From contig NZ_AKKF01000188.1 in assembly GCF_000281955.1 (NCBI RefSeq), positions 1 through 32,427 of the forward strand: a DNA stretch of 32,427 nt. Reading direction: 5' to 3'. The DNA is from Caulobacter sp. AP07 (GTDB lineage: Bacteria > Pseudomonadota > Alphaproteobacteria > Caulobacterales > Caulobacteraceae). A program made the translations under genes and the position numbers. Position 1 is the first letter of the stretch; each line of letters opens with the position of its first letter. Positions 7,974 to 14,906 of this stretch are shown one piece after another. The notes under the pieces were generated by a model. The model was not told the DNA's origin. It was given only the letters and a program-made list of their open reading frames with translations, and did not search any database.

Positions 7974-9130
7974 GCGCCCGCAAGGACCTGTTCTCACGGG
8001 CGTTGGCGGCCGCGCCCGACCGGCTGCACATGGCCGCCCACAGCCATCATCTCTGGCCCGACGTCACCCTGGCCGCCCAGGTCGAGGCCTGGGAGGACGC
8101 CGCCGTCCTGGCTGATCACAAGTGGGACAAGGCGCTGGGCGAAGTCTATCCGAGCGCGCAAGGCCTGGTCGCCCGCGAGCTCTCCCTGCCGTCGCCCGAC
8201 AGCGTCGTCTTCGCGCCCAACACCCACACCTTGCTGGCGGTGCTGTTGTCGGCGGTCGGCAAGCGACCCGTCCGGGTGTTGTCCACCGACGGCGAGTTCC
8301 ACTCGTTCCGCCGCCAGGCCCAGCGCTGGATCGAGGCCGGCGAGATCGAACTGACGCGGGTGGACAGCGACACGCCCGACTTCGCGGAACGGTTTCTGGC
8401 CGCGGCGCGCGCGGGCGGTTTCGACCTGATCTTCGTCAGCCACGTCTTCTTCAAGAGCGGCTTCGTCTTCGACCGGGTCTGGGAACTGGCCGACCTCGCG
8501 CGGCCGGAGGGACCGTGGGTGGTGGTCGACGGCTATCACGGCTTCCGGGCCATCCCGACGGACCTGTCGGCGGTGGCCGACCGCCTGTTCTACATCGCCG
8601 GCGGCTACAAATACGCCATGGCCGGGGAAGGGGCGGCGTTCCTGCACGCCCCGCCCGGTTTCGGACCGCGTCCAGCCCTGACGGGCTGGTACGCCGAGTT
8701 CGGCGACCTGGAGGGCCCGCCGGGCGGCGTGGGCTACGCCCGCGACGCCGGCCGCTTCCTGGGCGCGACCTTCGACCCGTCAGGGCTATACCGCTTCGTG
8801 GCGGCGGGACGGATGCTGGAGGCCCAGGGCCTGACCACGGCGGTGATCGCCGGGCACGTCGGCGGCCTGCAGGGAAACCTGCTGGCCGGGATCCCCGCCG
8901 GCGCGGCCGGGCCGCTGAAGGACGCCGTCCTGTTGAACCCGCCGGGCCGGGGCTCGCGAGCCCGCTTCCTGGCGCTGCGCCATCCCTCCGCTCAAGCCTG
9001 GAAACAGGCGCTGGCCGCGAAGGACGTGGTGGTGGACGTACGAGACGACGTCCTGCGGATCGGGCTCTCGATCTATCACGACGAGACGGACATCGCGACC
9101 TTCTGCGCGGCGTGTCGGGCGTTGCCCTAG
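7970..9130 (+). CDS. kynU: Kynureninase (PLP, aminotransferase class V fold)
   Basis: A 386-aa PLP enzyme expected to cleave L-kynurenine to anthranilate and L-alanine. The PLP lysine is K214 in GGYKYAMAGEGAAFL, preceded by Y213, and the cofactor pocket shows D188 and H191 in VVVDGYHGF. The D-to-H spacing (3) and D-to-K spacing (26) are the same as D201, H204 and K227 of Pseudomonas kynureninase. It is some 30 residues shorter than typical KynU and lacks the usual YKYLNGG wording, so it is a divergent member. The GTG start at 7970 gives a 4-base overlap with the dioxygenase. The context (tryptophan dioxygenase directly upstream) supports the assignment; a related class V lyase with another substrate remains possible. 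Confidence 0.78.
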   Translation: MSARKDLFSRALAAAPDRLHMAAHSHHLWPDVTLAAQVEAWEDAAVLADHKWDKALGEVYPSAQGLVARELSLPSPDSVVFAPNTHTLLAVLLSAVGKRPVRVLSTDGEFHSFRRQAQRWIEAGEIELTRVDSDTPDFAERFLAAARAGGFDLIFVSHVFFKSGFVFDRVWELADLARPEGPWVVVDGYHGFRAIPTDLSAVADRLFYIAGGYKYAMAGEGAAFLHAPPGFGPRPALTGWYAEFGDLEGPPGGVGYARDAGRFLGATFDPSGLYRFVAAGRMLEAQGLTTAVIAGHVGGLQGNLLAGIPAGAAGPLKDAVLLNPPGRGSRARFLALRHPSAQAWKQALAAKDVVVDVRDDVLRIGLSIYHDETDIATFCAACRALP

Positions 9131-9182
9131 ACCGGCGCCGGCGGGCTGAACACGCCCAGGAGAGCCCTCCCCCAAAACAGCA

Positions 9183-9218
9183 GCGCCGGCCGCCGGGGTT
9201 CAACCCGACGGCCGGCGC
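9183..9218. terminator. Strong hairpin between convergent genes, likely bidirectional terminator
   Basis: GCGCCGGCCG (9183-9192) and CGGCCGGCGC (9209-9218) form a perfect 10-bp stem, with an inner GGGTT/AACCC pairing in the loop. It lies 52 bp after the kynureninase stop and 89 bp from the stop of the leftward receptor gene. No clear T-run flanks it on either strand, so termination is inferred from position and stem strength. Confidence 0.5.
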
Positions 9219-9307
9219 ACGTCACTCTCGGCAAGGCGCGGGGGGAGCGCGCCGGGTCCCGGCGCATCCCCACGCCAGGACCGCCTCGAGGCGGAACTTG
9301 TTCCCGC

Positions 9308-11938
9308 CTAGAACTTGACCGCCAGGGTCAGGTAGTAGGACCGGGGCTGGATGGTCAGGATGTTGAGCGTCTGGTCCGGGTTGGCGGCCAGGCGGGCCGG
9401 GGTGAAGGCTTGCCGGTCGAGGGAGGCGAGCAGGCCGCCCGCCGAGGCCCAGCTCATCACGCCCTTGCCGTCGAGCAGGTTGTTGATGTTGCCCGACAGC
9501 TGGACGCGATCATTGATCTGCCACTGCCCGCCGACGTCCACCTGCGAGAAGCCCGGCAGGTAGAAGGTGTTGTAGCGGTTGGCGGCGCGCTCGCCGAGAT
9601 AGCGCCAGGTGGCGAACAGGTTCCAGCGGTCGGACGGACGGTAGAGCCCGGTGAGGCTGGTCATGATCTTGGCGCTGTTGTCGGCCTCGCCGTCCGGCAC
9701 GCGCGTCAGCACGTCGTCGGCCTCGCCCGGGGTGTTGGCGATCCAGACGGCGAAGTCCTTCGACTTGGGCTCCTGCAGCGTCGCCTGCAGCTGGACCGAC
9801 AGGGCGTTGGTCACTTTCAGTTCGCCGTCGATCTCGACGCCGTAGGTCTCCTGCGTCGCGAAGACCGGCGGCGGGTTGTAGCTGGTCCCGTCCGCCCGGT
9901 TGAACACCTGGACAGCGCCGACGTTCTCCAGCCGGCTGTAGAACGGATTGACGGTCAGCGTCAGGCGGTCGAGCGTCAGCCGGTGGCCCATCTCGACCTG
10001 CAGCAGGTCCTGGGCGATCGACGGGCTGTTGGCGACGGCCGCCGCCGTGGTCAGGGTGGCGTAGAAGGACAGGTCGGGCGCCTTCTTGCCGTGCGACACC
10101 CGCACATAGGTCGTCTGGGCGTCGCTCCAGCGGTAGGTCGCCGCGGCGGAATAGGACGTGAAGTTCAGGTCGCGGTCATAGGAGACGGGCGGGCCCAGGC
10201 CCTGCTGGACGTTGTCGTAGAGCGTGTTGACGTTCCCGTCCGTCCCGCCCGGGGTCTGGCTGGCGAGGGCCACGCTGGTCCAGTTGGAGCCCCGGTTGGT
10301 GATCTTCTCGTAGCGGACCGCCGCATCGACGGTGATCTTGTCGGTCACGTCCCAGTTGCCGCCGGCGAACAGCGAGGCCTGGACCTGCTTGGTCCTGGTT
10401 AGGGTGGCGCTGACCCGGTTGCCGATGCTGCCGTAGCCGTTCGGATCGGTGACCTGCTGCACCACGCCGCCGGGCGTGGTCAGGGTGATGTCGAGGTTCC
10501 GCGGCCTGTCCTGCAGGGGCGCGACGCCGATGCCGGCCCCGCCGATGACGGTCGAGACGTCCGACTTGGCGTAGAAGCCCCCGAAGGTGAAGGCGCCGCG
10601 CTCGAATTTCCTGGTGACGGAGATCTGGTCCATCACCTCATCGACCTTGGGATTGTAGAACAGCGCCGCTTCCGACACGACGCTGTTGGCCATGACCGAC
10701 TGGTTGGGCAGGTTGTTGGTCACCACGGTCGCGGCGGCGCCCACGCGGTTCACCTGGGCCAGGATCGCGCCCGTCTTGCGGTCGCGATAGGTGTAGAGGC
10801 CGCTGGCCGTCGTGCCGAGGAAGGCCGCCAGCACCGGGTCGGCGATCGGCAGGGCGAAGATCACGCCGCCCGAGTTCCAGTCCAGTTCGTTGCGCGAGAG
10901 CCGCAGCGCGTTGGACAGGCTCCAGCCATCGCCGAAATCGTGGTCGATCCGCGCGCCGATCGCCTTGGCCTTGGCGTGGGCCAGCTTGTCGCCGTCCCAG
11001 GTGCGGGTCTTGGCGCCGGCATAGGGGGTGAAGCTGTGGCTGGTGGCTTCGGGCAGCAGGCTGGTGTCGCCGCCCAGTTCCGAGACCACCTTGGGATTGT
11101 TGAAGTCGCGGGCCGGCAGGAACTCGAACCAGCCGTTGTGGTCGTTGAGGTACTTGCCGAAGATCTGGATTTTCCCCGCCCCGTAGTCGTAGGTCAGGTT
11201 GCCCTTGATCTGGCCGCCCCGGTTGAGGGCGTAGCCGGGATCGCGCGCGCCGGTGCTCTTGCGGTAGAAGCCGCCGAGGCTGTAGCGCAGGCGGTCGCCG
11301 ATCGGGCCGGAGACATAGGCGTCGCCGCGGTAATAGGGGTTGCCGCCCTTGCCCTCGGCCCCGATCTTGGCGCGGACCTCGCCTTCGAACTCGGACCCGC
11401 CCGTGCGTGAGATGTAGTTGAAGATGCCGCCCGGCGCGTTGGGGCCGGTCACCGTCGCGGTGCCGCCGCGCAGGGCTTCCAGGCGCCCCAGGCCGACGTC
11501 GGGCCGCAGGAAATAGTCGGGGCCGTAATTGGTGAAGGTCACGTTGGTGACCGGCAGGCCGTCTTCCTGCAGCGACACGTAGTAGTAGCCGCCGGCCGCC
11601 TCGACCGAGTTGGCCGACACGCCGCGCGAATAGACGATGTTGCGGATCTCGCCGAGCGCCGAGTTGACGAAGACGCCCGGGACCGACTTGAGCAGGTCGG
11701 CGGCGCTGAGGGGCGCGACCCGCTCCAGGTCCTCGGCCCGCAGCACCGACACGGCGACCGCCGACTTGCCCAGCGAGGCCTGGCTCAGCACGCCGGTGAC
11801 GATGATCTCGGCCACCGAATCCGGCTCGGCCGGCGAGGTCTGGGCCTGGACCGGCGCGGTTTGCGCCGATGCGGCGTGCGCCGCGCACAGCGAAGCCACC
11901 AGCGCGAACGCCGTACCACCCACGAGCTTCTTCTTCAT
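9308..11938 (-). CDS. TonB-dependent outer-membrane receptor, possibly for a rhamnose-containing ligand
   Basis: An 876-aa outer-membrane receptor. Residues 1-25 are a signal peptide (KKKLVGGTAFALVASLCAAHAASAQ), followed by a TonB-box-like VAEIIVTG, a plug domain (about 50-190: DLLKSVPGVFVNS, GGTATVTGPNAPGGIFNYISR) and a long beta-barrel ending in LAVKF with the terminal Phe typical for BAM recognition. There is no N-terminal STN signalling domain. It imports an unknown ligand using TonB-ExbB-ExbD energy. It stands alone, convergent with kynU. The promoter region carries an element strikingly like the rhaK promoter (12041-12065), which suggests control by the rhamnose regulator and uptake of rhamnose, rhamnosides or rhamnogalacturonan fragments. 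That link is inference; family membership is certain. Confidence 0.92.
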   Translation of the reverse strand: MKKKLVGGTAFALVASLCAAHAASAQTAPVQAQTSPAEPDSVAEIIVTGVLSQASLGKSAVAVSVLRAEDLERVAPLSAADLLKSVPGVFVNSALGEIRNIVYSRGVSANSVEAAGGYYYVSLQEDGLPVTNVTFTNYGPDYFLRPDVGLGRLEALRGGTATVTGPNAPGGIFNYISRTGGSEFEGEVRAKIGAEGKGGNPYYRGDAYVSGPIGDRLRYSLGGFYRKSTGARDPGYALNRGGQIKGNLTYDYGAGKIQIFGKYLNDHNGWFEFLPARDFNNPKVVSELGGDTSLLPEATSHSFTPYAGAKTRTWDGDKLAHAKAKAIGARIDHDFGDGWSLSNALRLSRNELDWNSGGVIFALPIADPVLAAFLGTTASGLYTYRDRKTGAILAQVNRVGAAATVVTNNLPNQSVMANSVVSEAALFYNPKVDEVMDQISVTRKFERGAFTFGGFYAKSDVSTVIGGAGIGVAPLQDRPRNLDITLTTPGGVVQQVTDPNGYGSIGNRVSATLTRTKQVQASLFAGGNWDVTDKITVDAAVRYEKITNRGSNWTSVALASQTPGGTDGNVNTLYDNVQQGLGPPVSYDRDLNFTSYSAAATYRWSDAQTTYVRVSHGKKAPDLSFYATLTTAAAVANSPSIAQDLLQVEMGHRLTLDRLTLTVNPFYSRLENVGAVQVFNRADGTSYNPPPVFATQETYGVEIDGELKVTNALSVQLQATLQEPKSKDFAVWIANTPGEADDVLTRVPDGEADNSAKIMTSLTGLYRPSDRWNLFATWRYLGERAANRYNTFYLPGFSQVDVGGQWQINDRVQLSGNINNLLDGKGVMSWASAGGLLASLDRQAFTPARLAANPDQTLNILTIQPRSYYLTLAVKF

Positions 11939-12029
11939 GTGTTTCCCCTGCGTTTCCCGTCGCGGCTTCGTTGGTTGGCGCCGTCTTGTGGACGCCGAGC
12001 CTTAGCGATGATCGTGGGTAACGCGGGAA

Positions 12030-12065
12030 ACGATCATATTCAATCTATTTTTGTCTTTTTCTATC
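12030..12065 (-). promoter_or_regulatory. Candidate rha-type operator/promoter of the TonB receptor gene
   Basis: In this AT-rich stretch the leftward strand of 12065-12041 matches the leftward strand of the rhaK promoter (2741-2717) at 20 of 25 positions, including GATAGAAAA at one end and ATAGAT at the other. It continues into GATTGAATATGATCG, close to the GATTGAAA core of the other two sites. TTGAAT with TACCCA 17 bp later could serve as -35 and -10. The remaining leader down to the ATG (about 90 bp) has AGGGGA as ribosome binding site. Confidence 0.5.
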
Positions 12066-12088
12066 TTTTAACCACCAAAATCGCGCAT

Positions 12089-12115
12089 GAACCCAGGGGT
12101 TGAGCCCCTGGGTTC
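12089..12115 (-). terminator. Perfect 11-bp hairpin, likely terminator of the XRE regulator gene
   Basis: GAACCCAGGGG and CCCCTGGGTTC pair perfectly around TTGAG. On the leftward strand a TTTT begins about 9 bases after the stem. It would stop transcripts of the regulator gene at 12256-12648 before the receptor promoter. The loose T-run keeps confidence moderate. Confidence 0.5.
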
Positions 12116-12255
12116 GATCGCGCGTCTGGTCAGGTGGTCGCCGCGCGCCGTTCGCCACGGACGCCTGCGGCCGGCCGGAACGCGCATGGAGAAGGGCTCG
12201 CCGACCTCGAACCTCAGGGGCGCCGCGTCGCGGTGGAGAGTCTCGCCCTCGGCCC
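12116..12255. other. Non-coding stretch with nothing recognisable
   Basis: This is the rest of the 317-bp gap between the receptor and XRE genes. It is GC-rich and I see no convincing ORF with a ribosome binding site, no strong repeat and no RNA gene. Confidence 0.5.
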
Positions 12256-12648
12256 CTAGCCGTCGGTGTCCGCCATCGCCTTCGCCAGGGCGACGAGCTG
12301 CTTGCGGAGCGCGGGATTCATCGCCTTGAACGCCACCACGAGGTCCTGGGAGCCGCTGTCGTTCAGGAAATCGATCAGGCCGCCGGCGACGCTCTCGCCG
12401 CCGCCGCGCGGCGCGTCCAGACCCTCGAAGAAGGCCGACAACGGCGTGTCGAGCTTGTGGGCGATCTCATACAGCTTCGACGAGCTGACCCGGTTGGTCC
12501 CGCGCTCGTACTTCTGCACCTGCTGGAAAGTGACCCCCAGCGCATCGGCCAGGTCGGACTGCGAAATGCCCAAAGCCCGTCGCTTCACCCGGATGAGGGC
12601 GCCGACGTGCTGGTCCACGGGGTGGGGTGAATGGGGGGTCGCGGTCAT
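12256..12648 (-). CDS. XRE (Cro/C1-type) helix-turn-helix transcriptional regulator
   Basis: About 130 aa. Residues about 15-70 are a Cro/C1 helix-turn-helix: VGALIRVKRRALGISQSDLADALGVTFQQVQKYERGTNRVSSSKLYEIA. The C-terminal half (LSAFFEGLD, then a helical tail ending NPALRKQLVALAKAMADTDG) resembles the short chromosomal XRE proteins common in Caulobacter and rhizobia. Three in-frame ATGs exist at 12681, 12657 and 12648. I prefer 12648 because AGAGGA lies about 10 nt upstream, whereas 12681 has no ribosome binding site and abuts a palindrome. It stands alone, and the perfect palindrome at 12682-12700 points to autoregulation. Target genes are unknown; the SGNH gene upstream is transcribed in the same direction. 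Confidence 0.85.
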   Translation of the reverse strand: MTATPHSPHPVDQHVGALIRVKRRALGISQSDLADALGVTFQQVQKYERGTNRVSSSKLYEIAHKLDTPLSAFFEGLDAPRGGGESVAGGLIDFLNDSGSQDLVVAFKAMNPALRKQLVALAKAMADTDG

Positions 12649-12681
12649 GGTCTTCATGTCCTCTGTTGGAGAACGCGCCAT

Positions 12682-12700
12682 GGCGATTTACCAAATCGCC
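12682..12700. promoter_or_regulatory. Perfect palindrome at the 5' end of the XRE gene, probable autoregulatory operator
   Basis: GGCGATTT-ACC-AAATCGCC is a perfect 8-bp inverted repeat with a 3-base centre. It sits 34-52 bp upstream of the preferred ATG. A second palindrome, ATGAATTCAT, follows at 12706-12715. Cro/C1 proteins bind dyad sites of this kind as dimers; the binding itself is inferred. Confidence 0.5.
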
Positions 12701-12864
12701 GCGTGATGAATTCATTAAGGCCGAGGTTGTTGAAAGGTTGCAACTCTTGTCCCCGCTCGCGGGAATCGTGAAAGCCCTGGGCCGTCCGACGACATGGGCC
12801 GCCGTCCAAGGACCCCGGCGCCGACCAGCGCTGCGCATCTAAGCCATTGGAATCAAAAGACTCC

Positions 12865-14136
12865 CTAAGTCTCGCAACTCGGCGCTCCCGGCGCCCGCCC
12901 TTCCGGGAATGAAACGCCCGCCTCGCCGCCCGCGGTGGCCGGGCATCGACGATGTTCCGCGCCCGGATGGGCCTGGAGGTAGGCCGCGATAGCGCCGGCG
13001 ATCACCCGCGCCGCCCGGGCGTCCGGATGGCGATTGCTGGGCAGGCGCCAGCCGGGATCGAGGGTCACCATCACATAGGGCAGCCCCGCCTCGTCGAGCA
13101 CGCGGCGGCGCAGCGCCCGCTCCGCGGCGGTCTCCGGCGCCAGCTGCGGCACGACGATCAGCGGCGTGGCGCCGCGCCGGCGCGCCATCGCGACCGTGTC
13201 GGCGAGCGCCGCCCGGCTCATGGCCACGCCCCGGTCGATCTCGGCGTCCGAGCGGTAGGGGATCGCCCGGCGGGCCAGTTGGACCAGGCGCGGCGCGGCG
13301 TCCGGCGGACGCCAGGCCAGGCCGGAGTCGAGGCGCGGACGATCGGCGTCCAGGTTGCGCCGGAACAGCGACGGCATGAACAGCGACACCACCGCCACCG
13401 GCCGCCGATAGCGCGGCCATTCCTGGCGCAGGCGAAGATAGGCCTGGTCCGTCGCGTAGCCCTCCACCGCCAGGTTGGCGCTCTGGACGCCGGTCAGGGC
13501 CTCGACCCGCGCGGGGATCGACTCCTCCCAGGTCAGGCCGTGACCGAGCATGATCGACTCGCCGGTGAACAGGATGGTCGGCCGGGCCGGATCGACGGCG
13601 TCGCCCGGGCGGCGCACCCGATGGCCCGCGGCGTCGATGGCGTAGGCGATGGAACGCCCGCCCAGCCCGCCCACGCCCTGCCGCGACGGTTCCAGGACCC
13701 AGCCCAGCTGTGCGTCGCGCCGCCGCAAGGGCTCACGCAGGGCGGGCGTATCCTGGGCGCGCAGCCAGGGCAGGTGCGACAAAAGGACCTCGCAGAACAC
13801 CAGGGACAGTCCCACGGCGACCGCGACCGGCGCGGCGTCGCGGGCCAGGCGGACCAGGGGAACCCTGGCGAACAGGCGCCCCGCGCGGGGACGAATCCAG
13901 AGGATCAGGGCCAGCCCCAACCCTCCGCTCGCGACCCGAAAGCCCAGCAGGACAAGAGCTTGCGTGGCTCTCGGGGTGTAGAAATCGGGCAGGATATGCC
14001 GGTCCATCCAGGCGCCGTCGGCCACGAGCGCCCAGACCACCAGCGCCGCGCCGAGCGCCGCCACGACGGCCTCCGCCGACAGGCGCCGGACGAGCGCGCC
14101 GCCGGGGGCGGACGAGGCAACTGGCGGCCCATGCAT
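12865..14136 (-). CDS. Membrane-anchored SGNH/GDSL-type hydrolase-like protein
   Basis: About 423 aa. Three hydrophobic segments (roughly residues 21-40, 58-81 and 102-121) precede a soluble domain. That domain carries an SGNH block I, FTGESIMLGHGLTWEES with Ser194 as candidate nucleophile, and a C-terminal NRHPDARAARVIAGAI like block V with its catalytic Asp/His region. Such anchored SGNH proteins often add or remove O-acyl groups on surface glycans in the periplasm. The start is uncertain: ATG 14136 is chosen over an upstream TTG but lacks a clear ribosome binding site. It is divergent, with only 41 bp between starts, from the ferritin-like/carbamoyltransferase operon, so shared control is likely. 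I cannot name a substrate, and the domain may be degenerate. Confidence 0.65.
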   Translation of the reverse strand: MHGPPVASSAPGGALVRRLSAEAVVAALGAALVVWALVADGAWMDRHILPDFYTPRATQALVLLGFRVASGGLGLALILWIRPRAGRLFARVPLVRLARDAAPVAVAVGLSLVFCEVLLSHLPWLRAQDTPALREPLRRRDAQLGWVLEPSRQGVGGLGGRSIAYAIDAAGHRVRRPGDAVDPARPTILFTGESIMLGHGLTWEESIPARVEALTGVQSANLAVEGYATDQAYLRLRQEWPRYRRPVAVVSLFMPSLFRRNLDADRPRLDSGLAWRPPDAAPRLVQLARRAIPYRSDAEIDRGVAMSRAALADTVAMARRRGATPLIVVPQLAPETAAERALRRRVLDEAGLPYVMVTLDPGWRLPSNRHPDARAARVIAGAIAAYLQAHPGAEHRRCPATAGGEAGVSFPEGRAPGAPSCET

Positions 14137-14177
14137 ACCGGTGTTATTCCAGAAACAGACCAAGGGGATGCTAGCGC

Positions 14178-14906
14178 ATGAGATCCCTACTGTCGTTGGT
14201 TCACTGGTGGGTTTGGCGTGACGCCCGGCGGCGGGCGACCAACCTGCTGCGGTTCGCCGAGGTCGAGGCGGACGGCGGGCGCGACATCGTCCGCGCCGCC
14301 GAACAGACCCGCGATCCGGTGCTTCGCAAGCTGTTCCTGGTCCACGCCCTGGACGAGCAGCGTCACGCCGAGCTCTTCCGCAAACGGGGCCGAGCGCTGA
14401 TGGCCCAGCTGCCGCCCGGGCCGGACGGCGGCGGTCGGACCCAATGGCTGGCGCCGGGCGAGCGGGGCCTGGACGACCTGCGCGTGGAGCAGGAACGCGA
14501 CGGCTCGCTGCTGGCCTTCCTGCACCTGTCCGAGAAGACCGCCGCCCGCGACTTCGCCCACTATGTCGACGTGCTGGGACACGACCCGGCCACCCGCGAG
14601 GTCTTCGAGAAGGTCGCGCAAGACGAGGCGTTCCACATGAACTACACGCACGCTCAGTTGATCCGGGTCTCGCCCGGGGGTCACGGCCGCCTGCTCTGGA
14701 TGGCCCGCCTGCGCCGGTTGTGGTCGCTGTACCTGCGCTTCGCGGGCGCCTTGGCCGGCCTGATCGGCGCGGTCATCCTGACCCTGCAGTATTTCATCCT
14801 GGCGCCGCCCTTTGCCCTGCTGGCCCGCCGCGCCCAGGCTCGCGAGCCGCTCGGCTGGGTCGCCATACCGGAACAGCGCAACGGCGCGCTGACGCGGCAA
14901 TACTGA
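14178..14906 (+). CDS. Ferritin-like diiron protein with a C-terminal membrane helix
   Basis: A 242-aa protein with the ferritin-like four-helix diiron pattern: Glu28/Glu30 (RFAEVEADGG), E60-x-x-H63 (DEQRHAELF), Glu119 (LSEKTA) and E150-x-x-H153 (DEAFHMNYT). Residues about 185-217 form a long hydrophobic stretch (FAGALAGLIGAVILTLQYF onward), so it is probably anchored at the inner membrane. This arrangement can support an oxygenase, oxidase or desaturase-like chemistry as well as iron handling. It begins a tightly packed operon, its stop overlapping the ATG of the carbamoyltransferase by one base. The position suggests it oxidises or hydroxylates the molecule that is later carbamoylated and methylated, which is inference. 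I know no named homologue. Confidence 0.75.
   Translation: MRSLLSLVHWWVWRDARRRATNLLRFAEVEADGGRDIVRAAEQTRDPVLRKLFLVHALDEQRHAELFRKRGRALMAQLPPGPDGGGRTQWLAPGERGLDDLRVEQERDGSLLAFLHLSEKTAARDFAHYVDVLGHDPATREVFEKVAQDEAFHMNYTHAQLIRVSPGGHGRLLWMARLRRLWSLYLRFAGALAGLIGAVILTLQYFILAPPFALLARRAQAREPLGWVAIPEQRNGALTRQY

Noticed and set aside
9410-10402. Long rightward open frames opposite the leftward TonB receptor, and similar frames opposite most other genes
   Set aside because: They are Ala/Gly/Arg-rich shadows without ribosome binding sites, domains or sensible composition.
12089-12115. Sequence ending GGGTTCGATC resembling a tRNA T-arm or an attachment site
   Set aside because: No acceptor, D or anticodon arm can be drawn around it, and no integrase is nearby. 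It is better explained as an 11-bp terminator hairpin.
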